Shown here: piece after piece, positions 8,258-18,000 of the stretch | Position numbering within the stretch: position 1 is the stretch's first letter | Layout of the letters: each line of letters opens with the position of its first letter | Assembly: GCF_000217935.1 (NCBI RefSeq) | Contig: NZ_AFHI01000012.1 | Coordinates: forward strand, 248,001-312,000 | Source: Rheinheimera sp. A13L | GTDB lineage: Bacteria; Pseudomonadota; Gammaproteobacteria; Enterobacterales; Alteromonadaceae | DNA length: 64,000 nt | Direction of reading: 5' to 3' | Notes under the pieces: model-generated | Databases searched by the model: none | The model's input: only the letters and a program-made list of their open reading frames with translations | Told to the model about the DNA's origin: nothing | Program-made: the position numbers and the translations under genes

Positions 8258-9091
8258 TTACTGCTCTGGTCGCTCGCGAACAAAAACGGCAAAACGAGGT
8301 GTGCCTTTATGCGTCAGACCATGGTACTGAAAAGTCACCAGCCGCCCTATTTCCGGCGGATTTTTTCGCTCTTCCACACTAAAACCTGAGCCCAACTTAA
8401 AACGCCTGCCATCTGGCAATTCCACCAATAACGCACCTAACATGCCACTGAACTGGCCTTTGCCCGGTAAATGCGCCACTACCCTGGCTTCGGCGTCTTC
8501 CGCAAGTTTTAATTTCTGCAAATGACTGACCCGCCCGCTTTGATAAAACGCATCAGCGCGATGCAACATCAATCCTTCGCCGCCTGCGGCCACCACTTGA
8601 TGCAACCACTCATTCAGTTCAGCCTTGGTTTGCAATTGTTTCTGCTCCAGCAACTCTACAAAAGCATTCTCTGGTAGTTGCTGCCGTAAAAACTGCAGAC
8701 GCTCTGTAAAAGTGCCCTGCTGTGTTGGCGCATCAAATACCATCAGCCGGATATTTTGCCAGTCTGCACTGCCAGCATCGTGCTGCAACGCCTGCATCAC
8801 TTGCTGAAACTTGCCCCTGCCCGCCCATAACTCAGCATCCAACGCAAAGTCAGGCAATTGTTTCACTAAATGATCCGGCAACTTTATCCACTGCCCACTG
8901 CGACTACGCAGCTGCTTGCCATCCCAAAAGGCTCTGACACCATCAAGCTTTTCGCTGATCCAAAACGCAGAGATGGCTTGGTGCTGCTGATAAGACTGAG
9001 CCAGTTGTAACTGGGGTAAGCTGCTTAAAGCAAAAGCCGGTGCCGTTGTCAGCATGGCCGTACAACACAGCGATAAATACAAAATTCGCAT
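8258..9091 (-). CDS. Periplasmic ATP-dependent DNA ligase (Lig E type)
   Basis: A 277-residue minimal DNA ligase consisting of a signal peptide (MRILYLSLCCTAMLTTAPAFA), an adenylation domain and a short OB-fold. The nucleotidyltransferase motif is EKLDGVRAFW, with the catalytic Lys about residue 48; motif IIIa/IV residues appear as LDAELWAG and GEGLMLHR, and motif V as LQKLKL. Such proteins use ATP to seal nicks, and the leader suggests they work in the periplasm, possibly on incoming DNA. A longer frame exists, but the ATG at 9091 has AGAGGA upstream and starts the leader. It lacks the accessory domains of larger ATP ligases, as expected for Lig E. Confidence 0.9.
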   Translation of the reverse strand: MRILYLSLCCTAMLTTAPAFALSSLPQLQLAQSYQQHQAISAFWISEKLDGVRAFWDGKQLRSRSGQWIKLPDHLVKQLPDFALDAELWAGRGKFQQVMQALQHDAGSADWQNIRLMVFDAPTQQGTFTERLQFLRQQLPENAFVELLEQKQLQTKAELNEWLHQVVAAGGEGLMLHRADAFYQSGRVSHLQKLKLAEDAEARVVAHLPGKGQFSGMLGALLVELPDGRRFKLGSGFSVEERKNPPEIGRLVTFQYHGLTHKGTPRFAVFVRERPEQ

Positions 9092-9349
9092 TTGTTTATC
9101 CTCTTTGTTGTGTTTCCATTTTAACTGTAGCCCTGTTTTATTTGAAAATAAAATGTTAACTAAAATGCACTTTTTTAGTGCCCTCTTGTGCACTAAGAGA
9201 ACATCAAGCTGTTGTTTTTTATAATAAACCCGGTCCGAAAATAATAAATTTACCAATAAAATCAATTAATTGACATCTGGCTGTCATGCATGGGTATAGA
9301 TACTGCTTCTGTTTTGTGGCTGGTTTATCCATTCGTTTGGGAGTCTGTT

Positions 9350-10621
9350 ATGGTTCAGCTTTATTTACGCCAACACCCGCAACGCGATTTGCTGGAACAA
9401 GAATTACAGCAACGCTTTTTTCCGGCTCTGGACTCACCCTGTCAGCTTTGTCAGTTTGTGCTGACGCTGTCGGGCACCTCACGCAGTGCTGAATATCAGG
9501 CCATGCAGCAACTGGCGCAGCAACATGGCAAAGATCTCGAACTCCATGAGCAAGACTGCAACCTGCAGCTTGGCAGCAGTTGGCTGCGCTGGGAGCGGCA
9601 CAACGAATTTTCTACTTACACTTTCATCCGGCCCGGTGCTGCGTCCAGTCTGTTTTGTGATCCAGAGGATTTAGTGCCGGATCCACACTGGTTTGCCAGC
9701 TTACCCGGCCAGTTATTCCGGGTGGTGCAGATGAGCATAGTGCAACCCGCTCAACTGATAGCAAAAGACCCGGCAGAGCTTTTTGTCAGTGAACACCTAA
9801 TCAGCAGTATGGTATTTAACGGCAAAGCTCGGATCTGGACAGATTTTCGTAAACACAATGAAGGTGCTGGCCGTATGCTGGTGCTGGACAAAGGATTAAG
9901 CCGCAGTGCTTTGGGTGCTTTGGTACAGCAGCTGTTTGATTTGGGCAACTACCGTAAACTGGCCCTGCTGGCCTGGCCTTATTGCAAGCTGGCATTGCAT
10001 CAGTTGCCGCAACAGGAGCAGCAACTGGCGGTGATCACTTCCCGTATCGAGCAAAAACAAGGCAATGATGAACAACTGCTGGATGAACTGATCCAACTGG
10101 CGGCTCAGACAGAACATCAGATCTCGGAAAACAGCAGCAGATTACAGGCCAGTCATGCTTACTACCAACTGACGCTGGACAGATTAAAAAGTCTGGATGA
10201 AGAACCCGTTGAAGGGCTGATGTCGTTGCAGCATTTTACCGAACGACGTTTAACTCCGGCTTGGCGTACCGCTCAATCTGTATTAAAACGCCAGCAACAA
10301 CTGGCAGAACGTCTGGGGCGCTCCACTGAGTTACTGCGCACTCAAATCAATTTAAAACTGGCATGGCAAAATCAGACCTTGTTGTCCTCTATGGACAAAA
10401 GAGCCCACTTGCAGCTGAAATTACAAAGTGCGGTCGAACGTTTGTCTGTGGTCGCCATCAGCTACTATTCGCTGCAACTCTTAACCAAAGCTCAGGAAGC
10501 TATAGTGCATTGGATCCCTCAGTGGCCAGCCAAAACTATTGAATCTGTCAGTATTCCGGTGGTGGTCTCTATGGTGCTTTGGTATTTCTGGCATTTGCGG
10601 AAAAAACTGGCAGAACACTAA
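9350..10621 (+). CDS. DUF3422 family membrane-anchored protein
   Basis: A 423-residue protein of the conserved DUF3422 family, whose function is unknown. The start at 9350 follows GGGAG and gives the usual N-terminus (MVQLYLRQHPQRDLLEQELQ). The middle has the family pattern (WERHNEFSTYTF near residue 80 and GRMLVLDKGLS near residue 175), then a helical, probably coiled-coil region (about 230-360), and the C-terminus has two hydrophobic helices followed by WHLRKKLAEH, consistent with an inner-membrane anchor and a cytoplasmic tail. An earlier ATG at 9290 is less likely. TorT follows after 70 bp on the same strand. Confidence 0.85.
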   Translation: MVQLYLRQHPQRDLLEQELQQRFFPALDSPCQLCQFVLTLSGTSRSAEYQAMQQLAQQHGKDLELHEQDCNLQLGSSWLRWERHNEFSTYTFIRPGAASSLFCDPEDLVPDPHWFASLPGQLFRVVQMSIVQPAQLIAKDPAELFVSEHLISSMVFNGKARIWTDFRKHNEGAGRMLVLDKGLSRSALGALVQQLFDLGNYRKLALLAWPYCKLALHQLPQQEQQLAVITSRIEQKQGNDEQLLDELIQLAAQTEHQISENSSRLQASHAYYQLTLDRLKSLDEEPVEGLMSLQHFTERRLTPAWRTAQSVLKRQQQLAERLGRSTELLRTQINLKLAWQNQTLLSSMDKRAHLQLKLQSAVERLSVVAISYYSLQLLTKAQEAIVHWIPQWPAKTIESVSIPVVVSMVLWYFWHLRKKLAEH

Positions 10622-10691
10622 TACTAAAAAAAGACAAATCGTATCACAGTGAAATCTTCTATAGTTTGAAGCAGATATAACAGGAGGTTCC

Positions 10692-11729
10692 ATGTTCAAA
10701 GCGTTTTTGCGGATCAGCCTGGTGCTCTGTTCAGCACTTAGTACCTCTTTATCTGCAGAGCAAAACTGGTTTCCGGTTGAAGTAAAAGCCGACGGTCAAG
10801 CACTGGAGTACCAACCACTACAAAGTGTCAGTAAAGCATGGCGGCTCTGTGCTTTATTGCCCCATGGTAAAGATCATTACTGGTGGGGCGTGTCCTGGGG
10901 CTTAGCGGAAGAAGCTAAACGTCAGGGAGTACAACTCGGAATTTATGAAGCAGGAGGTTATGAGAACCTGCCACGTCAACGTCAACAATTGCTGGATTGC
11001 GTCAGCAATAAAGCTGACGCGCTGATCATTGGCGCTATTTCCAGCGAAGGTTTAAATGATTTAATTTTGCAGCTAAAAGATGCTGGTATTCCTGTTATTG
11101 ATTTAATTAACGGCATCAATAGTGATGCAATATCTGCCCGCTCGTCTGTATCTTTTGCTGATATGGCAACTAAAAGCATGCTTTATCTGCGTCAGCATAA
11201 CCAACAACAGGCCATGCGGTTGGCCTGGTTTCCCGGACCAGCCCAGGCGGCATGGGTACAGGACGCAGAGCGGGGATTAAAGCAAACAGTGCAAGGCTCA
11301 GAGGTGAAACTTTTACATGGTGGTTATGGCGCTACCGACAATTTTTCGCAGGCCACTTTAGTTCGGCAACTATTTAGCCGTGAACAACCCCATTATGTGC
11401 TGGCAAATGCAGTGGCTGCTGCCGTTACTCAAAGTTTTCTTTCGACCGAACAGCAGGCCACAACTCATGTCATGGCCTATTACGCCAACCCTGAAGTGAT
11501 GAGGCTGTTGCAGGCAGGTCAACTGCTGGCAGCAGCTACAGATTCACCTGTGATCCAGGCCCGTATCAGTATAGATTTGGCTTTACGTATTCTGGAAAAA
11601 CAAGCTTACGCCAAACAAGTCAGCCCGCAAATACGGATTTTGGATCAGCACAACATAAAGCTATTGTCTTTGCAGCAGATCATAGCGCCAAAACAGCAAT
11701 GGATGATCCGCCAGCCTTTAAGCCCTTAG
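10692..11729 (+). CDS. torT: TorT-like periplasmic binding protein
   Basis: A 345-residue periplasmic protein of the type 1 binding-protein fold. The signal peptide ends near SLSA. The start of the mature domain closely follows E. coli TorT: AWRLCALLPHGKDHYWW, then GVQLGIYEAGGYENL and a Cys at the LLDC position. TorT binds trimethylamine N-oxide and works with the sensor kinase TorS to induce TMAO respiration. No torS, torR or torCA genes are in the window, so this copy is either an orphan or its partner lies elsewhere. AGGAGG precedes the ATG. Its 3' end nearly touches the convergent upp gene, with no clear terminator between. Confidence 0.8.
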   Translation: MFKAFLRISLVLCSALSTSLSAEQNWFPVEVKADGQALEYQPLQSVSKAWRLCALLPHGKDHYWWGVSWGLAEEAKRQGVQLGIYEAGGYENLPRQRQQLLDCVSNKADALIIGAISSEGLNDLILQLKDAGIPVIDLINGINSDAISARSSVSFADMATKSMLYLRQHNQQQAMRLAWFPGPAQAAWVQDAERGLKQTVQGSEVKLLHGGYGATDNFSQATLVRQLFSREQPHYVLANAVAAAVTQSFLSTEQQATTHVMAYYANPEVMRLLQAGQLLAAATDSPVIQARISIDLALRILEKQAYAKQVSPQIRILDQHNIKLLSLQQIIAPKQQWMIRQPLSP

Positions 11730-11740
11730 TCTTTTCAGCA

Positions 11741-12394
11741 TCAGAGTTTGGGGCCAAAACATAAATCTCCGGCATCACCCAAACCCGGCACTATATAGGC
11801 CTGTTCATTCAATTGCTGATCCAAAGCACCTAACCATAAATAACTGTTTTCGGGTAAATGCTGCTGCAAAGCCGCTACGCCTTCAGGTGCAGCGATGGCC
11901 GCTGCTACATGCACAGAACGGGGAGTGGCCTGACTTGCAATCAGTTGCCAGACTTTAAGCAAAGAGCAGCCTGTAGCCAGCATAGGGTCTATCAAAATTA
12001 AATCACGGCCTGTTAAATCAGGCAAAGCGGCATAATTCATCCGGATTTCAAGTTGTTCAGCGCTTTCGCCTTCTACCCGATAAGCACCAATAAAGCCGCT
12101 GTCAGCGTCGTCAAAGGCATTAGCAAAACCCTGATAAAATGCCAGGCCAGCTCTTAACACAGTCACTAGCACAGGAGGCTGCTGTGGCACTGGGATTTCG
12201 GTTTTCCCCAGTACGGTTTCTACTTCAACCTTTTGTACCGGCAGAGTTTTTGCCAGTTCTGCTGCCAGTAAAAAACCTAAACGCTCTAAGTTAAACTTAA
12301 AACGCAGCCGGTCTTTTTGAATAGCCGGGTCACGCAGTTGTAACAAGATCGGGTGCACTAAACCCGGAGATAAATTCAGCTGAAATAGGTTCAT
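11741..12394 (-). CDS. upp: Uracil phosphoribosyltransferase
   Basis: A 217-residue pyrimidine-salvage enzyme that makes UMP from uracil and PRPP. The PRPP-binding motif is LILIDPMLATGCSLLK (about residue 131-146), where Cys replaces the usual second Gly or Gly-Ser, and the uracil-binding end is NEQAYIVPGLGDAGDLCFGPKL, almost identical to the family pattern YIVPGLGDAGDR. The body is more divergent than the E. coli-type Upp, closer to the versions seen in some marine Gammaproteobacteria and Bacteroidetes. It is a single gene convergent with torT and divergent from mtfA. Activity is likely given the intact loops. Confidence 0.88.
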   Translation of the reverse strand: MNLFQLNLSPGLVHPILLQLRDPAIQKDRLRFKFNLERLGFLLAAELAKTLPVQKVEVETVLGKTEIPVPQQPPVLVTVLRAGLAFYQGFANAFDDADSGFIGAYRVEGESAEQLEIRMNYAALPDLTGRDLILIDPMLATGCSLLKVWQLIASQATPRSVHVAAAIAAPEGVAALQQHLPENSYLWLGALDQQLNEQAYIVPGLGDAGDLCFGPKL

Positions 12395-12534
12395 AAAAAA
12401 GCTCGGTCACTGAGTATGATTCAAAGGGTATAGTTTTTTTCCGTCAGGACGCAACCTGTTCTGAACAGATGACCTTGATTTTATCCATAGCGGCGCCATA
12501 ACAGCATTATCAGGGTTTATTTGGAGCACTTATT

Positions 12535-13380
12535 GTGCCTTTGTTGCTGTTAACTTTACTGACCTTAGTGGTGTTGGCTGCGGTGTTTTTGCCTTCAGCC
12601 TGGCGGCGCCATCGCCGGAAAAAAATTCAGCAGCAGCCTTTTCCTGCGGCCTGGCGTCACATTCTCAAGCAGCGTATGCCCTACTTCCGCGCTTTGCCTG
12701 CCGATTTGCAGTTGCAACTGAAAAAGCTTATTCAGGTTTTTGTTGCCGAAAAACAATTTGTCGGTTGTGCAGGTTTAACTGTGACTGACGAAATGAAAGT
12801 CACTATAGCGGCGCAAGCCTGTTTGCTGCTACTGAATAAACCTGCTCATTATTATCCAAAACTGCAGCAAATCCTGATTTACCCCGCAGCTTTTGTGGTG
12901 CCAGCTCAACAATCTGATGCTGCGGGTGTAGTCAGTGAAAGTGCACAGGTTCGTTTGGGTGAGTCCTGGCAAACTGGCCAGATTGTGTTGTCATGGGTGG
13001 ATACGTTGCACTCTGCCGCCATCTGCAACGATGGCCATAATCTGGTGATCCATGAATTTGCTCATCAGCTCGATCAACTCAAAGGTCAGGCCACAGGTGC
13101 GCCTTTGCTCAGAAGTGCAGAAGCTTATCAAGAGTGGTCACAGGTATTATCCCGAGAGTTTGAGCAGTTGCAGCGCCAGTTGGCTCAGGGTTTACCTACC
13201 TTGTTTGACTCTTATGCTGCCACTAATCCAGCCGAATTTTTTGCGGTGATCTCTGAAGTGTTTTTTGAACAACCTGATTTATTTGCCGCTCAACATCCGG
13301 CTTTGTATCAGCAATTAAAATCTTTTTATGCGCTGGATCCATTGGGCTGGGTGCACACTCACCCTGTAAATCAGCATTAA
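12535..13380 (+). CDS. mtfA: Zinc-dependent peptidase, MtfA family
   Basis: A 281-residue protein with an N-terminal hydrophobic helix (LLLLTLLTLVVLAAVFLP) and a gluzincin-like domain. The zinc site is NLVIHEFAHQLDQLKG (HExxH about residue 174-178), and the third-ligand region follows as NPAEFFAVISEVFFEQP about residue 230. In E. coli MtfA binds the repressor Mlc and has aminopeptidase activity, linking it to control of glucose PTS genes. The start is a GTG with GGAG nine bases upstream. The extra N-terminal helix suggests membrane anchoring, common in this family outside enterics. slyD follows after 80 bp. Confidence 0.93.
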   Translation: MPLLLLTLLTLVVLAAVFLPSAWRRHRRKKIQQQPFPAAWRHILKQRMPYFRALPADLQLQLKKLIQVFVAEKQFVGCAGLTVTDEMKVTIAAQACLLLLNKPAHYYPKLQQILIYPAAFVVPAQQSDAAGVVSESAQVRLGESWQTGQIVLSWVDTLHSAAICNDGHNLVIHEFAHQLDQLKGQATGAPLLRSAEAYQEWSQVLSREFEQLQRQLAQGLPTLFDSYAATNPAEFFAVISEVFFEQPDLFAAQHPALYQQLKSFYALDPLGWVHTHPVNQH

Positions 13381-13460
13381 CCTCAGAAAAAAGTCGACCC
13401 TAGAAGGGCATTGCGCAATAATAACCGCCATTTTTTTAGCAAGCAGCGGATACACAGACA

Positions 13461-13943
13461 ATGCAAATCACCAAAGATACAGTGGTTCAGTTTCATTACA
13501 CCTTATCAGATGAAACTGGTGTGTTAGAAAATTCCAGAAGCCAAGACCCGGTTTTATACCTGCAAGGTCATGGTAACCTGATTGAAGGTCTGGAAAAATC
13601 AATGGAAGGTCATCAGGCCGGTGATCAATTTACCGTCACTTTAGCCCCGGCCGATGCTTATGGCGAGATCGCTGCCGACTCCATTCAAAGCGTTCAGGTG
13701 AAACACCTGATGGGCGCAAAAAAATGGAAACCGGGTATGGTGGCCGTGGTCAATACAGAACAAGGTCAACGTCAGGTTACTGTAGTCAAAGTGGGCATGT
13801 TTAAAGCTGAAGTGGATACCAACCACCCATTAGCAGGCAAAACCTTAAGTTTTGATATTAATGTGATTGATGTGCGTGCTGCATCTGCAGAAGAAATCGA
13901 ACATGGTCATGCACATGGCGTAGGTGGCCACCACCACCACTAA
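13461..13943 (+). CDS. slyD: FKBP-type peptidyl-prolyl isomerase SlyD
   Basis: A 160-residue cytoplasmic proline isomerase and chaperone. The N-terminal FKBP part (VVQFHYTLSDETG, then LIEGLEKSMEGHQAGDQF) is interrupted by the IF chaperone domain (about residues 72-130), and the strand SFDINVIDVR closes the FKBP fold. The C-terminus is histidine-rich (HGHAHGVGGHHHH), which in SlyD binds nickel and supports hydrogenase maturation; this tail is shorter than in E. coli. A hairpin with a T-run follows 6 bp after the stop. Confidence 0.97.
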   Translation: MQITKDTVVQFHYTLSDETGVLENSRSQDPVLYLQGHGNLIEGLEKSMEGHQAGDQFTVTLAPADAYGEIAADSIQSVQVKHLMGAKKWKPGMVAVVNTEQGQRQVTVVKVGMFKAEVDTNHPLAGKTLSFDINVIDVRAASAEEIEHGHAHGVGGHHHH

Positions 13944-13948
13944 GTCGT

Positions 13949-13978
13949 AGTCAGGCTTTTATTTCAGCCGGACTTTTT
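13949..13978 (+). terminator. Rho-independent terminator of slyD
   Basis: The stem AGTCAGGCT (13949-13957) pairs with AGCCGGACT (13966-13974), with one mismatched position, and runs into five Ts. A second hairpin, TTCAGCAG with CTGCTGAA (13981-14007), follows at once. Confidence 0.8.
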
Positions 13979-14085
13979 GGTTCAGCAGCTCTGTTGCAAC
14001 TGCTGAACTGAATTAAACCTTGTCCTTGAGCTGCGCATTGGTTAGATTAATAGAATGTTAAGGAAAATCCAGAGGCATTGTTCTG

Positions 14086-14928
14086 ATGCGATATGTTTTA
14101 GCCCTTGTGGTACTGCTGTTTAGCGGACACGGTCTGGGCAGTCCATCAAAACCACTGCTAAGCTGGGCAATTAACACTGGCCCTCCTTTTCATATAGTAG
14201 GTGGATCTTTTAACCAACAAGGCCTATGCGACCAATTACTCACCAGTATCCAAACTCATCTGCCCGACATCAACCATCAGAATGTACTGATGCCACAACC
14301 CCGTATTCATCAGGCACTGAATAACAGAGAAGCTTTATGCTTTCCTTGCATGATCCACAGAGCCCAGCCGACTAAAACTGCGGTGTTCAGCAATCCCACT
14401 CATTGGTACAGACCTCAGGGAGTCATTACCCGTCAGGCGCTGGCCGATCATTTGACTCAGCAGTTTGGTTCCCCTCTGGTATTGGCGAAACTTCTGGCCG
14501 CAAAAACCTTTAAACTTGGACTAGCGGCAGGCCGCAGATATGGTGATATAGAACCCTTACTGGAACCTTATCGTAAAAATGAGTTAATACGCTCAGGCGA
14601 CAATGGACCCATTGCGTTACTGAACATGATCCAGAGTGGTCGTATTGATTTCACTCTGGACTACGACATTATTCTGACCTACCTGAATAAAACAGCACCA
14701 CAACAGGCCAAAGGTCTGGTTTATGTACCTATTGTCGAGTTACCTGCGCCTATTGCCGGAGCTGTGGGTTGCAGCAATAGCGAATGGGGCAAACAACAAG
14801 TGGAGCTGATCAATACTGTGATACCTAAAGTTCAGACCGATCCAGCCTTCCGCCATAGTCTTCATTTATGGTTTGATGGCAAGGTTTTGAAAGCGCCTTC
14901 AGAGCCGAAAATCAAGACAGAGCGGTAA
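14086..14928 (+). CDS. Periplasmic substrate-binding-like protein (TIGR02285-type)
   Basis: A 280-residue exported protein with a signal peptide (ALVVLLFSGHGLGS) and a family-3-like solute-binding fold. The opening LSWAINTGPPFHIVGG and the segment LALLNMIQSGRIDFTLDYD are typical of the TIGR02285 group, which sits alone in genomes without ABC permeases. Such proteins are thought to act as extracytoplasmic sensors or scavengers rather than transport components, but no ligand is known. AGAGG precedes the ATG at 14086. The gene lies between slyD and the penicillin-binding protein, 104 bp ahead of the latter; no transporter genes are nearby. Confidence 0.7.
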   Translation: MRYVLALVVLLFSGHGLGSPSKPLLSWAINTGPPFHIVGGSFNQQGLCDQLLTSIQTHLPDINHQNVLMPQPRIHQALNNREALCFPCMIHRAQPTKTAVFSNPTHWYRPQGVITRQALADHLTQQFGSPLVLAKLLAAKTFKLGLAAGRRYGDIEPLLEPYRKNELIRSGDNGPIALLNMIQSGRIDFTLDYDIILTYLNKTAPQQAKGLVYVPIVELPAPIAGAVGCSNSEWGKQQVELINTVIPKVQTDPAFRHSLHLWFDGKVLKAPSEPKIKTER

Positions 14929-15032
14929 ATGGAGATAAATCAGTATGTTTGATCGAAAAACTTCAACAAAATTCAGCTGCAAAGCCTGCTTATACCAGTT
15001 AAAATCGGACGAAATGGCAGCTGCCTGAACTC

Positions 15033-18000
15033 ATGGATAAGAACTTGTCATCCCCACCAGATTTTAATCAAATGCAATTTGATAACTACCGTGACGAAAG
15101 ACCGTCAGAGCAAGCCGCACCCGCCATTCAGCAGACGCGTCGTCGTAGCCTGATCCCCTGGTTATTTATTTTGCTGTTGATCTCTGGCGCAGCACTGGTG
15201 ACTTACGAGCTGTATACAGCCCATTACCAATCCACTGAAATCAGTGCTTATGCAAAAAAGCTGACTTATCAGCTGCAATCTGGCCCGACAGAACAAGTGT
15301 CCTACCCTATAGCAGGGCCTTTTGATCAACGTTTAGGCTATTCAAAGTTAGCTAAATTTATTCCAGCTTTAACTGAACGTAATTTTGTGGTGGAGCAACA
15401 AGCCGCTTTTTCACCTGAACTGTTGTTTTACACTCAGTTAGGTTTTTTTCCGCCTTACCGCGAAAAAGCTCAAGGTGGTTTGTTAATTGGCGACTGCCGG
15501 AATGAAGAGTTGTTTTCTTTTTCTCATCCACAACGAGTGTATAAACACCCGGCTGATGTTCCTGCCGTAGTGCGTGACAGCCTGCTGTTTATTGAAAACC
15601 GAAAACTGTTAACCTCCCCTGCCCGCGCTAACCCGGCTGTCGACTGGCCCCGTTTTATGATGGCCGCAGTATCTCAGGTGACTAAAGTTTTAAATTTAGA
15701 AGGCCAATCTGCCGGTGGCAGTACACTCGCCACTCAAATTGAAAAATACCGTCACTCGCCTCAGGGTTTAACTCAAAGTTTTACCGACAAGTTTTTGCAG
15801 ATGGTATCGGGTTCAGTGCGGGCTTATCGGTATGGCGCCGACACCTCGTTAACACGGCATGAAGTAGTGCTGGATTACTTAAACTCAGTGCCTCTTTCAT
15901 CAGCCCCGGGTTTTGGTGAAGTGCATGGTGTGGGTGATGCGTTATGGGCCTGGTTTGGTACCGACTTTAGTCGTTTTAATCAGGTATTAAATGCTGAACC
16001 TACAGAGCAAAACAAAAGCTTAAGGGGTCTGGCTTTGCGTCAGGTGATGGCACTGATGATAGCCCAGCGTCGCCCTTCGTATTATTTATTGCAAGGTCAT
16101 GATGATTTAGAACAACTGACCAACAGCCATTTGCGGGTGCTGGCCAATGCAAAGGTGATAGATAAAGATCTGGCCGATTCAGCCATGTCGCAACGTTTAT
16201 TGTTTAAAGGGGGTAAAGCTCCGGGCATTAAACAGGATGCTCAAACACTCAAAGGCATTAACGTAGCCCGTGGCCGTTTAGGTACCCTGCTGAATCAACA
16301 GTTATACGATTTAGACAGGCTGGATTTAACCGCCAAAGTGTCCTTGCATCATGAACTGCAACAAAAAGTCAGTCATTACCTGAATAGTCTGGCCTCCCCT
16401 GTAGTCGCCGAAAAGGTAGGCTTGTTAGGTGAAAAACTATTAAGCGCCACTAACACTGACAAAGTGACCTACAGCTTTACCTTATTTGAAAAAACGCCTG
16501 GCGGTAACAGAGTAAGGGTGCAAACCGATAATACTGACCAGCCTTTTGACTTAAACGAAGGCAGTAAACTGGAGCTGGGCTCCACGGCTAAACTGCGTGT
16601 GCTGACCACTTATCTGGAAATAGTGGCCGAGCTGCATGATTCTTTTATTGATGAGTTGCCAGAAAATCTGCTGAACCTGGAGATAGCCCCCAACGATCAT
16701 TTAACCCGCTGGGCTGCCACTTATATGGCGCATACGGCCGATCGTGATTTATCAAAAATGCTGGATGCCGCTTTACAACGCACTTATTCAGCCTCTCCTG
16801 CCGAACGCTTTTTTACCGGTGGTGGTTTGCAGGTGTTTAACAACTTCCAGAAAAAGGAAGACAGCAGAGTTCCGACTGTGCTGGAGTCGTTAAAAGAATC
16901 CATCAACCTGCCTTTTGTCCGTATTATGCGTGACATCGTCTCCTACAGTAGTAGTTACCAGACGGCAGGCAGTACTTCGTTATTACTGAAAAACGACAAA
17001 GACCCACGTCGTGAAGAGTATTTACGTCGTTTTGCCGACAAAGAAGGCAGCTCTTTCCTGCAACGATTCTGGCGTAAGTACCAGAAAAAAACCGAAGAAG
17101 ACCGTTTAAACGCCTTTTTTGAAGGTTTAAAACAAACGCCGGATCGTTTAGCTGCAGTGCACCGCTATTTATTGCCTGAGTCTGACTTTGCAAAATTCAG
17201 CGCCTTCTTGCAGCAACGTTTGCCGGAAGAAAACCTGACAGTCAAAGACATTGATGAGCTGTATAACAAATACGGTCCTGGTAAATTCAGTCTGATGGAT
17301 CAGGGCTATATAGCCCGTGTCCACCCGCTGGAGTTGTGGCTGCTAAGTTTTATGCAACAAAACCCGCAGGCCACTTTTACTGAAGCTGTGAATGCTTCAG
17401 CAGAGCAACGTCAGCAGGTGTACCGCTGGTTGTTCAGAACATCGAACCGCAGTGCCAGGGATACCCGTATTCGCATTATGCTGGAGGTAGAAGCCTTTCT
17501 GGACATTCACCAGCGCTGGAAAAAACTGGGTTATGCTTTTGATCACCTGGTGCCGTCACTGGGCACGGCTTTAGGCAGCTCAGGCGACAGGCCAGCATCA
17601 TTGGCAGAGCTGATTGGTATTATTCAGAACGACGGTATGTTACTGCCGACTGTAAGAGTGGATCAGCTGCATTTTGCCGCTAATACACCTTATGAAGTGA
17701 AGCTCAAGTACCAGCCGAATGAAGCCCAACGCGTGATGAAACCTGAAGTTGCCAGAGCTCTGCGTTTTGCTTTGTCGCAAGTGGCAGATGGTGGTACGGC
17801 CCGTCGTTTACAAGGGTCATTCACTAAAGCGGATGGTTCGCCTTTAGTCATAGGTGGTAAAACAGGCACAGGGGACAACAAAATGGCAACCCAGGTGATC
17901 CGTGGCCGCACTGTGCAGTCCACCACCATCAACCGCACTGCAACTTTTGTGTTTTATCTGGGAGAGAATCATTTCGGCACTTTAACTGCTTTTGTTCCGG

